A stretch of 64,000 bases of DNA from Actinomycetales bacterium (lineage in GTDB: Bacteria > Actinomycetota > Actinomycetes > Actinomycetales > Cellulomonadaceae): NCBI GenBank assembly GCA_020444245.1, contig JAHLLI010000011.1:99658-163657 (forward strand), written 5' to 3'. Positions 36,172-46,532 of this stretch are shown piece after piece (the first letter of the stretch is position 1; each line of letters starts with the position of its first letter). A program made the translations under genes and the position numbers. The notes beneath the pieces are model-generated. The model was not told the origin of the DNA. It saw nothing but the letters and a program-made list of their open reading frames with translations, and searched no databases.

Positions 36172-37287
36172 TCACTGGTTCAGGTAGGAGGTGACCGGGA
36201 CGGTGCCGTCGATGATGTCCTGCTTGAGCTGGTCGACCTCGGCCACCAGGCCCGGGTCCACCTTGGACTCGAAGTTGTGCAGCGGGGCCATGCCGACGCC
36301 GCCGTTCTCGAGCGTGCCGACGTACGCGGTCGGGTCGAAGCTGCCCTCGCCCGCGGCCATGATCGTGTCGTAGCAGGACACGTCCATGTTCTTCATGATC
36401 GAGGTGAGCAGGATGTCCTGGACCGACGGGTCGGTGTTGTACACGTCGGCGTCCACGCCGATCAGCGCGATGTCCTTGCCGGAGTCGGCGATGGCGTCAC
36501 GTGCGGACTGGTAGATCGGGCCACCCACCGGGAGCAGGACGTCGACGCCCTGACCGATGATGTTGGTCGCCGTCGCCTTGGCGGTGTCGTTGGCCTCGAA
36601 GCCACCGGTGAAGGAGCCGTCCTTGCCGTCCCAGCCGACCACCGCGACCGAGGTGCCCTTGACCTTGTTGTAGTAGTCGACGCCCTGCTTGAAGCCGTCC
36701 ATGAAGATCGTCACGGTCGGGTAGGGCTGGCCACCGAAGGTGCCCACCTTGCCGGTCTGGCTGTAGCCGGCCGACAGGTAGCCGACCAGGAACGCGGCCT
36801 GAGCCGTGTCGTACAGCAGCGGCTTGATGTTCGGCGCGTCCTTCTCACCGTTGAAGTCGTTGTCCGCGGCGTCGTCGACCAGCACGTACTCGAGGTCCGG
36901 GTTCGCCAGCGCGGACTCGACGGTCGCGGCCGAGAGCGCGAAGCCCACCGACACGATGGTGTTGCAGCCCACACCAACCATGGCCTCGAGGTTCGGCTGG
37001 AAGTCGGTCTCGGAGTCGGACTGAACGCTCTTGAAGTTCGCGTTCAGGTCGGCGGCCGCCTTCTTCGTGCCCTCGAAGGACAGCTGGTTGAAGCTCTTGT
37101 CGTCGAAGCCGCCGGCGTCGGAGACGATGCACGCCGTGTAGTCGATCGGCTCGGCGGTCTGCGTCTCGCTGGCCCCGGCGGTGTCCGTCGAGCTGCTCGT
37201 CGAACCCTCGTCCGGCGCCGAGGCGCAGGCGGCAAGGGCAAGGGCGGTCGCAGCGGCGAGCGCCACGCCTCGCATCACAGTCTTCAC
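36172..37287 (-). CDS. BMP-family nucleoside-binding lipoprotein
   Basis: 371 residues. A lipobox LALAAC (Cys about 21) is followed by a Ser/Thr spacer and the PnrA/BMP domain: ACIVSDAGGFDDKSFNQLSFEG, then VGYLSAGYSQTGKVGTFGGQPYP and LLPVGGPIY. BMP proteins bind purine nucleosides for ABC uptake. GTG 37287 is chosen from an AGGAGA ribosome site and the signal peptide start. It heads a cluster with the ATPase, two permeases, cdd and deoA. Confidence 0.95.
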   Translation of the reverse strand: MKTVMRGVALAAATALALAACASAPDEGSTSSSTDTAGASETQTAEPIDYTACIVSDAGGFDDKSFNQLSFEGTKKAAADLNANFKSVQSDSETDFQPNLEAMVGVGCNTIVSVGFALSAATVESALANPDLEYVLVDDAADNDFNGEKDAPNIKPLLYDTAQAAFLVGYLSAGYSQTGKVGTFGGQPYPTVTIFMDGFKQGVDYYNKVKGTSVAVVGWDGKDGSFTGGFEANDTAKATATNIIGQGVDVLLPVGGPIYQSARDAIADSGKDIALIGVDADVYNTDPSVQDILLTSIMKNMDVSCYDTIMAAGEGSFDPTAYVGTLENGGVGMAPLHNFESKVDPGLVAEVDQLKQDIIDGTVPVTSYLNQ

Positions 37288-37488
37288 GTGTTCTCCTGGG
37301 TGTCGTGCTCTCGGCCGGCCGCACATCGGCGCATGGGGGGCCGTCGTGCGGTCCGGGGCGCCGCCGAACGGGTCGGCTGCTGTAGAGCGCACACTAGCCG
37401 CGCGGACGTCCGCTCCGGGTTACCGACCGGTAGCACACGGTGGTCGTTACGCAACCGGAATGTTGAGCCCAACCCCCGGACAGGCGTC

Positions 37489-38691
37489 TTACGCGCGCAG
37501 GTCCGCGGCCTGCGCCAGGGCGGTGCGTACCAGCAGCCGCGCACCGACGGCGATCGCACGCTCGTCGACGTCGAGGTCCCCCTGGTGCAGGTCGTAGGTG
37601 TGCCCGCCCGGCGCCCTGGTACCCAGCCGGGCCATCGCGCCCGGCGCCCGGGTGAGCAGCCAGCCGAAGTCCTCCCCGCCGAGGGACTGCTCGGTGAGCA
37701 CCACGGCGTCCGGGCCGAGCACCTCGCGCGCCGCGGCGTCCATCAGCCGGGTGGCGTGCTCGTCGTTGACCACCGGCGGGACGCCGCGCTCGTGGTGCAC
37801 CTCGACGTCCACCCGGTAGGGCGCCGTGACGTGCGCGACGGCCTCGCGCAGCACGGTGGACGCGTCGGCCCAGGCCGCCGAGTCCAGGCAGCGCAGGCTG
37901 CCCTTGACCTGCCCGGCGGCCGGGATGGCGTTGTGCACCGTGCCGGCGTGCACCAGACCCCACGTGAGGTTGACCCCCGACCGCGGGTCCAGCCGACGCC
38001 CCAGCACCGCCGGCACCTGGGTGATGACCTGGCCGAGCGCGAACACCACGTCGCCGGTCAGGTGCGGCCTGCTGGTGTGCCCGCCGGCCGAGGTGATCGT
38101 GACGGTCACCGGGTCGGAGGCGGAGGTGATCGGGCCGATCCGGGTGCCGACCATCCCGACGTCCAGCTTGGGGTCGCAGTGCACGCCGTAGACCCGGGCG
38201 ACGCCGTCCATCGCGCCGGCCTCGATCGCGTCCAGCGCGCCGCCGGGCTGCACCTCCTCGGCAGCCTGGAACAGCAGCCGGACCCCCACGTCCAGGAGTC
38301 CGTCGGCGGCCACCTCGGCCAGCACCAGCCCGGCGCCCAGCACCACCGCGGTGTGCACGTCGTGCCCGCACGCGTGCGCGACGCCCGCGTTGACCGACCG
38401 CCACGGGTGCGCACAGGTGTCCGGCACCGGCAGGCCGTCCAGGTCCGCCCGCAGCATGACGAGCGGTCCGTCCGCGGGGCCGAGGTCGCAGGTCAGCCCG
38501 GTGCCCGGCAGCAGCCGAGGCTCGAGCCCGGCGGCGCGGAGCCGCTCGGCGAGCACCCGGGTGGTCCGGCGCTCGGCATGGCCGATCTCGGGGTGGGTGT
38601 GCAGGTCGCGCCTCAGGTCGACGAGGTCGGGCAGGTGCGCCTCGACCCGCGCGACGATCCGCTCGGTGGGCACGGACGAGGTCGGGAGCAC
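37489..38691 (-). CDS. M20-family amidohydrolase
   Basis: 400 residues of the M20D amidohydrolase/peptidase family (AmiA/AmiB type). Metal ligands are visible: ACGHDVHTAV, QAAEEVQPGGA, VYGVHCDPK, and the C-terminal SLGGEDFGWLL. A dimerisation domain spans about 185-295. Substrates of the family are N-acyl amino acids or conjugates; unknown here. GTG start; a TAGGAT -10 lies six bases upstream. Not visibly operonic. Confidence 0.92.
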   Translation of the reverse strand: MLPTSSVPTERIVARVEAHLPDLVDLRRDLHTHPEIGHAERRTTRVLAERLRAAGLEPRLLPGTGLTCDLGPADGPLVMLRADLDGLPVPDTCAHPWRSVNAGVAHACGHDVHTAVVLGAGLVLAEVAADGLLDVGVRLLFQAAEEVQPGGALDAIEAGAMDGVARVYGVHCDPKLDVGMVGTRIGPITSASDPVTVTITSAGGHTSRPHLTGDVVFALGQVITQVPAVLGRRLDPRSGVNLTWGLVHAGTVHNAIPAAGQVKGSLRCLDSAAWADASTVLREAVAHVTAPYRVDVEVHHERGVPPVVNDEHATRLMDAAAREVLGPDAVVLTEQSLGGEDFGWLLTRAPGAMARLGTRAPGGHTYDLHQGDLDVDERAIAVGARLLVRTALAQAADLRA

Positions 38692-38697
38692 GCTTGG

Positions 38698-38703
38698 ATC
38701 CTA
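38698..38703 (-). promoter_or_regulatory. Leaderless -10 for the M20 gene
   Basis: TAGGAT on the minus strand, six bases before the GTG. Confidence 0.5.
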
Positions 38704-38775
38704 GGGCGTGGTGGCCCGCCGCCACGGACCGCGGGCGGGCCCCGACACGGGCGGGGACCGGAACAGGTCCACCGG

Positions 38776-39882
38776 TCAGAGCAGGTCGGTGCGCCCCCGC
38801 TCGCGGACCGCGTCGACCACCGACTTGACCCGCTGCGCCTGGTCGCGCGTGGTGACGAGCAGGGCGTCGACGGTGTCGAGGACGACCGCATCCGGTACGC
38901 CGAGCACCGCGACCATCCGCCCGGACCCGGGCACGACCAGCGAGCCCGGCGCGTCCAGCACGATCACCTGCCCCGCGTCGCCGAGCACGTGCGGGTCGCC
39001 GGGCAGCAGGTCGCGCAGGGCCGCGACATCACCCACGTCGTCCCAGTCGAAGTCGCCGGGGACCACCGCGACCCCACCGGCCGCGGCGACCGGCTCGGCG
39101 ATCGCGTGGTCGATCGCGATCCGCTGGAGGCCCGGCCACACCCGCGCCACCACCTCGTCGCGCGCCGGGGTGTCCCAGGCGGCAGCGATCTCGCGCAGGC
39201 CGTCGTGCAGCACGGGGAGCAGGCGCGCCAGGTGACCGAGCAGCACCTCGACGCGGACCAGGAACATCCCGGCGTTCCAGCGGTACCGCCCGGTGGCCAG
39301 CCACGCGGCGGCGGTCGCCGCGTCGGGCTTCTCGGTGAAGCCCGCGACGTGGAAGGCGCCGGGGACGGCCTCCAGCGGCCGCCCCGACTCGATGTACCCG
39401 AAGGCCGTGGACGGCCCCGTCGCCGCGATGCCGACGGTGGTCACGAACCCCGCCCGAGCCGCATCCACGCCGAGCCGGACGGCGCGGGCGAACCCGTCGC
39501 CGCCGATCACGTGGTCGGCCGCGAACGACCCCAGCACCACATCACCCTCGCGCTCGGCCAGCACCGCCGCGGCCAGGCCGATCGCGGCCATCGAGTCACG
39601 CGGCGACGGCTCGGCGAGCACCGCTCCGGGGCCCAGCGCGGGCAGCTGGGCGCGGACCGCGGGCTCGTGCGCGGCCCCCGTCACGACCAGGACCCCGTCC
39701 GGTCCGGTCAGCGGCGTGAGCCGGTCGACGGTCGCCTGGAGCAGGCTGCGTCCGGTACCGGCCAGGTCGCGCAGGAACTTGGGCGACCCGGCACGGGACA
39801 GCGGCCACAGCCGCGTGCCGGCGCCCCCGGCGGGCACCACGGCACGGAAGTCGGCGAGCGGCGACGGGGTCGAATCGGTCAT
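38776..39882 (-). CDS. Mannose-1-phosphate guanylyltransferase
   Basis: 368 residues. The nucleotidyltransferase signature VPAGGAGTRLWPLSRAGSPKFL is at about residue 15, with FAADHVI, the GYIESG region, FTEKPDAATA and GDFDWDDVGD following. It makes GDP-mannose from mannose-1-phosphate and GTP, for glycans and lipoglycans. There is no C-terminal isomerase domain, so it is single-function like mycobacterial ManB (Rv3264c). ATG 39882 is six bases from a CAGGAT hexamer. Divergent from sdh. Confidence 0.93.
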   Translation of the reverse strand: MTDSTPSPLADFRAVVPAGGAGTRLWPLSRAGSPKFLRDLAGTGRSLLQATVDRLTPLTGPDGVLVVTGAAHEPAVRAQLPALGPGAVLAEPSPRDSMAAIGLAAAVLAEREGDVVLGSFAADHVIGGDGFARAVRLGVDAARAGFVTTVGIAATGPSTAFGYIESGRPLEAVPGAFHVAGFTEKPDAATAAAWLATGRYRWNAGMFLVRVEVLLGHLARLLPVLHDGLREIAAAWDTPARDEVVARVWPGLQRIAIDHAIAEPVAAAGGVAVVPGDFDWDDVGDVAALRDLLPGDPHVLGDAGQVIVLDAPGSLVVPGSGRMVAVLGVPDAVVLDTVDALLVTTRDQAQRVKSVVDAVRERGRTDLL

Positions 39883-39888
39883 GTCACG

Positions 39889-39894
39889 ATCCTG
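39889..39894 (-). promoter_or_regulatory. Possible leaderless -10 for the guanylyltransferase
   Basis: CAGGAT on the minus strand, six bases before ATG. The first base departs from TANNNT, so it is weaker. Confidence 0.35.
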
Positions 39895-39951
39895 GCAGGT
39901 GTGACCCGCCGGGCGCGGCCCGCCCCGTGGGACCAACGACCCGAAGGACAC

Positions 39952-39957
39952 TAGAGT
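39952..39957 (+). promoter_or_regulatory. Likely -10 of the sdhCDAB operon
   Basis: TAGAGT about 68 bases before the sdhC GTG. Unlike most genes here, this transcript has a leader and an AGGAGG ribosome site at 40015-40020. Confidence 0.45.
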
Positions 39958-40025
39958 GGCGATGCGGCAGCCCGCCGCGTCCCCTGGGCCCCATCGTCGG
40001 GGCCGTCGTCGACAGGAGGTCCCCT

Positions 40026-40406
40026 GTGCCCGAGGCGCCGGCCGGAACGCTCTACCGCGGCCGAGAGGGGATGTGGTCCTGGGTCGCCCATCGGGTGACA
40101 GGCTTCCTCATCTTCTTCTTCCTGCTCGTCCATGTCCTCGACACCTCGCTGGTGCGGGTCTCCCCCGAGGCGTACAACGCGGTGATCGGGACGTACAAGA
40201 ACCCGATCATGGGGCTGGGTGAGGCGGGCCTGGTCGCCGCCGTCGTCTTCCACGCGCTCAACGGCGTACGGATCATACTCGTGGACTTCTGGGCCAAGGG
40301 CGTCCGCTACCAGCGGGTGATGCTCTGGGTGGTCGTCGGTGTGTTCGTCGTCCTGATGGCCGGCTTCCTGCCGGTGCACCTGTCGCACGTGTTCGGAGGC
40401 GAGTGA
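40026..40406 (+). CDS. sdhC: Succinate dehydrogenase cytochrome b556 subunit
   Basis: 126 residues, three transmembrane helices. The N-terminal GREGMWSWVAHRVTGFLIFFFLLVHVLD holds the Ser/Arg quinone-site pattern and a His (haem ligand candidate); FHALNGVRIILVDFW is the family's C-terminal motif. GTG start with AGGAGG six bases before. Overlaps sdhD by one base. Confidence 0.95.
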   Translation: MPEAPAGTLYRGREGMWSWVAHRVTGFLIFFFLLVHVLDTSLVRVSPEAYNAVIGTYKNPIMGLGEAGLVAAVVFHALNGVRIILVDFWAKGVRYQRVMLWVVVGVFVVLMAGFLPVHLSHVFGGE

Positions 40407-40855
40407 TGGCCACCACGACCCCGACGATCGCCGCTCCCCGCAGCCCGCACCGCAGCTCGCGCACCAGCTGGGAGATGTACGGCTGGATCTTCATGCGGGC
40501 GTCCGGCGCACTGCTGCTGGTCCTGATCTTCACCCACCTGATCGTGAACCTCGTGATGGGCGGCGGCGTCTCGCAGATCGACTTCGGCTTCGTGGCGGGC
40601 AAGCTCGCGAAGCCGGTGTGGCAGGTCTGGGACCTGCTGCTGCTCTGGCTCGCGATGATCCACGGCACCAACGGGCTGCGCGTCATCATCAACGACTACG
40701 CGACGAGGACCGGCACCCGGCTGGTGCTGAAGTCCGCGCTCGTCCTCGCGTTCACCGTGGTCGTCGTGCTGGGCACCCTGGTGATCTTCACCTTCGACCC
40801 GTGCCCGGTCGGCGCTCCCGCCGACCTGCTGCCCAGCTTCTGCACCGCAGGCTGA
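40406..40855 (+). CDS. sdhD: Succinate dehydrogenase hydrophobic membrane anchor
   Basis: 149 residues, three transmembrane helices. MYGWIFMRASGALLLVLIFTHL and WLAMIHGTNGLRVIINDY (His) match SdhD of actinobacteria. ATG overlaps the sdhC stop (TGATG). It anchors SdhAB to the membrane and helps bind menaquinone. Confidence 0.94.
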   Translation: MATTTPTIAAPRSPHRSSRTSWEMYGWIFMRASGALLLVLIFTHLIVNLVMGGGVSQIDFGFVAGKLAKPVWQVWDLLLLWLAMIHGTNGLRVIINDYATRTGTRLVLKSALVLAFTVVVVLGTLVIFTFDPCPVGAPADLLPSFCTAG

Positions 40856-40882
40856 ACCCCGAGCATCGAACAAGGACGAGTG

Positions 40883-42664
40883 ATGCAGACCCACACCTAC
40901 GACGTCGTCATCGTCGGGGCCGGCGGCGCCGGCATGCGAGCCGCGCTGGAGTCCTCCACGCGTGCACGCACGGCCGTGCTGTCCAAGCTGTACCCCACCC
41001 GGTCCCACACCGGCGCGGCCCAGGGCGGCATGTGCGCCGCCCTGGCGAACGTCGAGGAGGACAACTGGGAGTGGCACACGTTCGACACCGTCAAGGGCGG
41101 TGACTACCTGGTCGACCAGGACGCGGCGGAGATCATGGCCAAGGAGGCGATCGACGCCGTCCTGGACCTGGAGAAGATGGGCCTGCCGTTCAACCGCACC
41201 CCGGACGGGCTGATCGACCAGCGCCGGTTCGGCGGCCACACCCGCAACCACGGCGAGGCCGCGGTGCGCCGGGCCTGCTACGCGGCGGACCGCACCGGGC
41301 ACATGATCCTGCAGACCCTCTACCAGCAGTGCGTGAAGAACGAGGTCGAGTTCTACAACGAGTTCTACGTGCTCGACCTGCTGCTGGACACCGACCTGCG
41401 CGAGGCGAAGCGCCCGCGCAAGGGTGCCGAGGTCACGGTCGTCGGCGTGGTCGCGTACGAGCTGGGTACCGGAGAGATCCACGTCTTCCGGGCCAAGTCG
41501 GTGATCCTGGCCACCGGTGGCGCGGGCAAGATCTTCAAGACCACCTCCAACGCGCACACCCTGACCGGCGACGGCATGGCGCTCGCGCTGCGGCGCGGGC
41601 TGCCGCTGGAGGACATGGAGTTCTTCCAGTTCCACCCGACAGGCCTGGCCGGCCTGGGCATCCTGCTGTCCGAGGCGGCCCGCGGCGAGGGTGCGATCCT
41701 GCGCAACTCCGAGGGCGAGCGCTTCATGGAGCGCTACGCGCCGACCATCAAGGACCTCGCCCCGCGCGACATCGTGGCCCGCTCGATGGCCAACGAGGTG
41801 CGCGAGGGACGCGGCGCCGGCCCGCACAAGGACTACGTGCTGCTCGACCTCACGCACCTCGAGCCCGAGCACATCGAGGCCAAGCTCCCGGACATCACCG
41901 AGTTCGCGCGGACGTACCTGGGCATCGAGCCGTTCACCGACCCGATCCCGGTCTACCCCACCGCGCACTACGCGATGGGCGGGGTGCCCACCACCATCAA
42001 CACCGAGGTGCTGCGCTCCAACACCGACGTGGTCGGCGGGCTGTTCGCGGCCGGCGAGTGCGCGTGCGTCTCGGTGCACGGGTCCAACCGGCTGGGCACC
42101 AACTCGCTGCTGGACATCAACGTGTTCGGCAAGCGCGCCGGGGTCGCGGCCGCCGCCTACGCGAACGAGCACGAGCTGGTCGAGCTGCCCGAGGACCCCG
42201 CGGCCGAGGTCGTCGCCGAGCTCGACCGGATCCGTACCGCCGAGGGCGGGGAGAACGTCGCGGAGCTGCGTCGCACGCTCCAGGAGACGATGGACGCCGA
42301 CGCCCAGGTGTTCCGCACCGAGGAGTCGCTGACCCGGGCCCTGGGGACCATCGACGACCTGCGCCGTCGCTACCGGTCGGTGAGCGTGCAGGACAAGGGC
42401 AGGACGTTCAACACCGACCTCCTCGAGGCGGTCGAGCTGGGCTTCCTCCTCGACCTGGCGCGGGTGGTCGTGGTGGGCGCACTGGCCCGCCAGGAGTCCC
42501 GCGGCGGGCACTTCCGCGAGGACTTCCCCACCCGCGACGACAAGGGCTTCATGCACCACACCATGGCGTACGCCAGACCGACGTCCGGCCCGGACACCGA
42601 GATCCGTCTCGAGACCCGGCCGGTCACCGTGACCCGCTACCAGCCGATGGAGCGCAAGTACTGA
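40883..42664 (+). CDS. sdhA: Succinate dehydrogenase flavoprotein subunit
   Basis: 593 residues. FAD motif [16 protein letters not shown], the covalent-flavin His in [11 protein letters not shown], substrate residues in [11 protein letters not shown] and the catalytic Arg block EVREGRGAG, plus [10 protein letters not shown] (His) are all present. ATG 40883 is preferred to GTG 40880 for spacing from AAGGACGAG. One-base overlap with sdhB. Confidence 0.97.
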   Translation: MQTHTYDVVIVGAGGAGMRAALESSTRARTAVLSKLYPTRSHTGAAQGGMCAALANVEEDNWEWHTFDTVKGGDYLVDQDAAEIMAKEAIDAVLDLEKMGLPFNRTPDGLIDQRRFGGHTRNHGEAAVRRACYAADRTGHMILQTLYQQCVKNEVEFYNEFYVLDLLLDTDLREAKRPRKGAEVTVVGVVAYELGTGEIHVFRAKSVILATGGAGKIFKTTSNAHTLTGDGMALALRRGLPLEDMEFFQFHPTGLAGLGILLSEAARGEGAILRNSEGERFMERYAPTIKDLAPRDIVARSMANEVREGRGAGPHKDYVLLDLTHLEPEHIEAKLPDITEFARTYLGIEPFTDPIPVYPTAHYAMGGVPTTINTEVLRSNTDVVGGLFAAGECACVSVHGSNRLGTNSLLDINVFGKRAGVAAAAYANEHELVELPEDPAAEVVAELDRIRTAEGGENVAELRRTLQETMDADAQVFRTEESLTRALGTIDDLRRRYRSVSVQDKGRTFNTDLLEAVELGFLLDLARVVVVGALARQESRGGHFREDFPTRDDKGFMHHTMAYARPTSGPDTEIRLETRPVTVTRYQPMERKY

Positions 42665-43422
42665 TGACCGCGACCACCACGTCCCCTGCCGCGTCGGTCG
42701 GTGAGGTGCCGAGCTTCGACGTCACGTTGCGCTTCCGCCGGTTCGATCCGGACGCCGCGAACCCCGAGCCGTTCTGGCAGGAGTTCACCGTGACGGCGCA
42801 CGGCACCGACCGGGTGCTCGACGCCATGCACAAGGTCAAGTGGGAGCTCGACGGCACGCTGACGTTCCGGCGCTCGTGCGCGCACGGGATCTGCGGCTCG
42901 GACGCGATGCGGATCAACGGCCGCAACCGGCTCGCCTGCAAGACGCTCCTGAAGGACCTCGACCTGAGCAAGCCGATCGTCATCGAGCCGATCAAGGGCC
43001 TGCCCGTGGTCAAGGACCTCGTGGTGGACATGGAGCCGTTCTTCGCGTCCTACCGCGAGGTCATGCCGTTCCTCATCGCGCAGGGCAACACCCCGTCCAA
43101 GGAGCGCCGGCAGTCGCCGGAGGACCGCGCACGCTACGACGACACCACCAAGTGCATCCTGTGCGCCGCGTGCACCACGTCGTGCCCGGTGTTCTGGACG
43201 GACGGGCAGTACTTCGGCCCCGCGGCGATCGTCAACGCGCACCGGTTCATCTTCGACAGCCGTGACGAGGGCGCAGCCCAGCGCCTCGAGGTGCTCAACG
43301 ACAAGGAGGGCGTGTGGCGCTGCCGCACGACCTTCAACTGCACCGACGCCTGCCCGCGTGGCATCGAGGTCACCAAGGCGATCGCCGAGGTCAAGCGCGC
43401 CATGATCACCCGCGCGTTCTGA
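42664..43422 (+). CDS. sdhB: Succinate dehydrogenase iron-sulfur subunit
   Basis: 252 residues. [2Fe-2S] ligands lie in SCAHGICGSDAMRINGRNRLAC, and the [4Fe-4S] and [3Fe-4S] ligands in CILCAACTTSCPVF and CRTTFNCTDACPRGIEVTK. It moves electrons from SdhA to menaquinone. Last gene of sdhCDAB; convergent with the YihY gene over a 124-base gap. Confidence 0.97.
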   Translation: MTATTTSPAASVGEVPSFDVTLRFRRFDPDAANPEPFWQEFTVTAHGTDRVLDAMHKVKWELDGTLTFRRSCAHGICGSDAMRINGRNRLACKTLLKDLDLSKPIVIEPIKGLPVVKDLVVDMEPFFASYREVMPFLIAQGNTPSKERRQSPEDRARYDDTTKCILCAACTTSCPVFWTDGQYFGPAAIVNAHRFIFDSRDEGAAQRLEVLNDKEGVWRCRTTFNCTDACPRGIEVTKAIAEVKRAMITRAF

Positions 43423-43546
43423 CCCAGGCAGCCCGCGCCGCCCGCCCGCGCCGCCCGCGTGTTCGCATGCGTACTCGTGCGCGCCCTCGAACGCCCCGCG
43501 GTTCGCCACCGTCACGGATGTTCGCAACGTGCCCTGCGGCCCGGCA

Positions 43547-44533
43547 TCACGAGTCTTCGTGGGGTGGGTCGGCGACCCAGGCGGCGGACAGCAGCATGAT
43601 GCGGGCGATGAGGTTGACCCAGATCAGCAGGGTGACTATCGCCGCGAACGAGAGGAGCAGGGGGTTGCGGCTCGCGGCACCGGCCACCACGGACGTGCCC
43701 AGGAAGCGGACCACGCCGATCCCCACCGCGGCGATCGCCGCGCCGCCCAGCAGGTCGCGCCGCGGCGGTGACTGGTCGGCGAGCACGCGCAGCACCAGCA
43801 CGAAGATCCCTGCGTCCACCAGGAACGAGACCGCCAGGCCGACGAGGCGGACCGCCCACCCCGTCCCCACGCCCAAGCCGACCAGACCCAGCACCCAGTC
43901 CGCCGCCGACGTCGCCCCCGTGGTCAGCACGGCGGAGATCAGCACCGCCACGGCGACTCCGACGAAGCCGGCCAGGGCCCTGACCCGGGCCAGCACGGCG
44001 TTACCCGCGCTGGGCGGCTCGCCGAACATGGCCCGCACGCCGGTGCGCAGGGCGGCCATCGCGCTGGTCGCGCTGAGGAGCAGCACCACCACCGAGATCG
44101 CGCCCGCGACGCTGAGCCCGGCGGTGAGGCGCAGGCTGGCGGGATCGATCATCCCGGTGCCGTCGCCGGTCTTGACCAGCCCCGGCAGGCTTGCGTCGAT
44201 CGCGTCCAGGACCGCCGACCGCAGGTCGGCGTCGCCGCCGAGCACGGCCATGAACACCGTCCAGCTCAGGGTCAGCCCTGCGAACACGCTGAACAGCGCG
44301 GCGTAGGCGATGCCGCCGGTGAGCACGCCGCCACCGGCCCGTCCGAAGCGGGCGTTGGCCCGCATGGGGCGGGTCCGCTGGACACGGTCGATGAGGGCCT
44401 TCGCGCGGGCCACCAGGCCGCGTCCCGGCTCGAGCCCCGACGGCTCGTGGGTCGCCTCGGCCGCCGCCAGGTGCGCGCTCCCGGCGCCGACGGGCGGGTG
44501 GGCCGGATCGGGCTCCTCGCGGTTCTCGGTCAC
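43547..44533 (-). CDS. YihY/BrkB-family membrane protein
   Basis: 328 residues with about six transmembrane helices and the family's opening GGVLTGGIAYAALFSVFAGLTL block. N-terminal about 60 residues are cytoplasmic and charged. Function is not established; once called ribonuclease BN in error. GTG with a TAGGGT -10 seven bases upstream. It lies 3' of trpS and the RNA-ligase-like gene, as in mycobacteria. Confidence 0.9.
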   Translation of the reverse strand: MTENREEPDPAHPPVGAGSAHLAAAEATHEPSGLEPGRGLVARAKALIDRVQRTRPMRANARFGRAGGGVLTGGIAYAALFSVFAGLTLSWTVFMAVLGGDADLRSAVLDAIDASLPGLVKTGDGTGMIDPASLRLTAGLSVAGAISVVVLLLSATSAMAALRTGVRAMFGEPPSAGNAVLARVRALAGFVGVAVAVLISAVLTTGATSAADWVLGLVGLGVGTGWAVRLVGLAVSFLVDAGIFVLVLRVLADQSPPRRDLLGGAAIAAVGIGVVRFLGTSVVAGAASRNPLLLSFAAIVTLLIWVNLIARIMLLSAAWVADPPHEDS

Positions 44534-44540
44534 CCCGTCG

Positions 44541-44546
44541 ACCCTA
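44541..44546 (-). promoter_or_regulatory. Leaderless -10 for the YihY gene
   Basis: TAGGGT on the minus strand, seven bases before the GTG. Confidence 0.5.
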
Positions 44547-44571
44547 GGACGCCGGGCCCGGACCGGCCCGC

Positions 44572-46208
<1,637 letters not shown>

Positions 46209-46514
46209 TCAGGTGGCCTCGTCGTCGAACGGTGCGGGGCCGCCCTCGACCCGGGCCGATCTCGGCTTGGGCGCCGGCTCCTCGACGAGGGCGTCGCGCA
46301 CGATCCGGCGCGGGTCGTACTGGCGCGGGTCGAGCTGCTCCCAGTCGACCCCCGTCTCCTCGGTCACCCGCTCCCGGGCGGTCGACAGGTAGCCCCGGGC
46401 CTTGCGCACCCACCGTCCCAGGTCCTCGGCGTAGCGCGGCATCCGCTCCGGCCCCACCAGGAGCACAGCGAGCAGCAGCAGGACGAGGAACTCGCCTCCG
46501 TTGATGCCGAACAC
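46209..46514 (-). CDS. tatB: Twin-arginine translocase subunit TatB
   Basis: 101 residues. One N-terminal transmembrane helix (GGEFLVLLLLAVLLVGPERMP, the TatA/B hallmark with GPE/RMP), then a charged amphipathic helix (AEDLGRWVRKARG). It binds Tat substrates such as EfeB. GTG start, leaderless (TAGCCT six bases upstream). Follows htrA in the conserved sigE-rseA-htrA-tatB order. Confidence 0.93.
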   Translation of the reverse strand: MFGINGGEFLVLLLLAVLLVGPERMPRYAEDLGRWVRKARGYLSTARERVTEETGVDWEQLDPRQYDPRRIVRDALVEEPAPKPRSARVEGGPAPFDDEAT

Positions 46515-46520
46515 TGCGCC

Positions 46521-46526
46521 AGGCTA
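46521..46526 (-). promoter_or_regulatory. Leaderless -10 for tatB
   Basis: TAGCCT on the minus strand, six bases before the GTG; lies between the htrA stop and tatB. Confidence 0.5.
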
Positions 46527-46532
46527 CGCGGC

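Noticed and set aside
35923..39954. A very long open frame on the plus strand (about 1343 codons) across the ATPase, BMP, M20 and guanylyltransferase region
   Set aside because: All of it is antisense to well recognised genes; the frame is open only because of GC-rich codon bias. No ribosome site and no protein-like composition.
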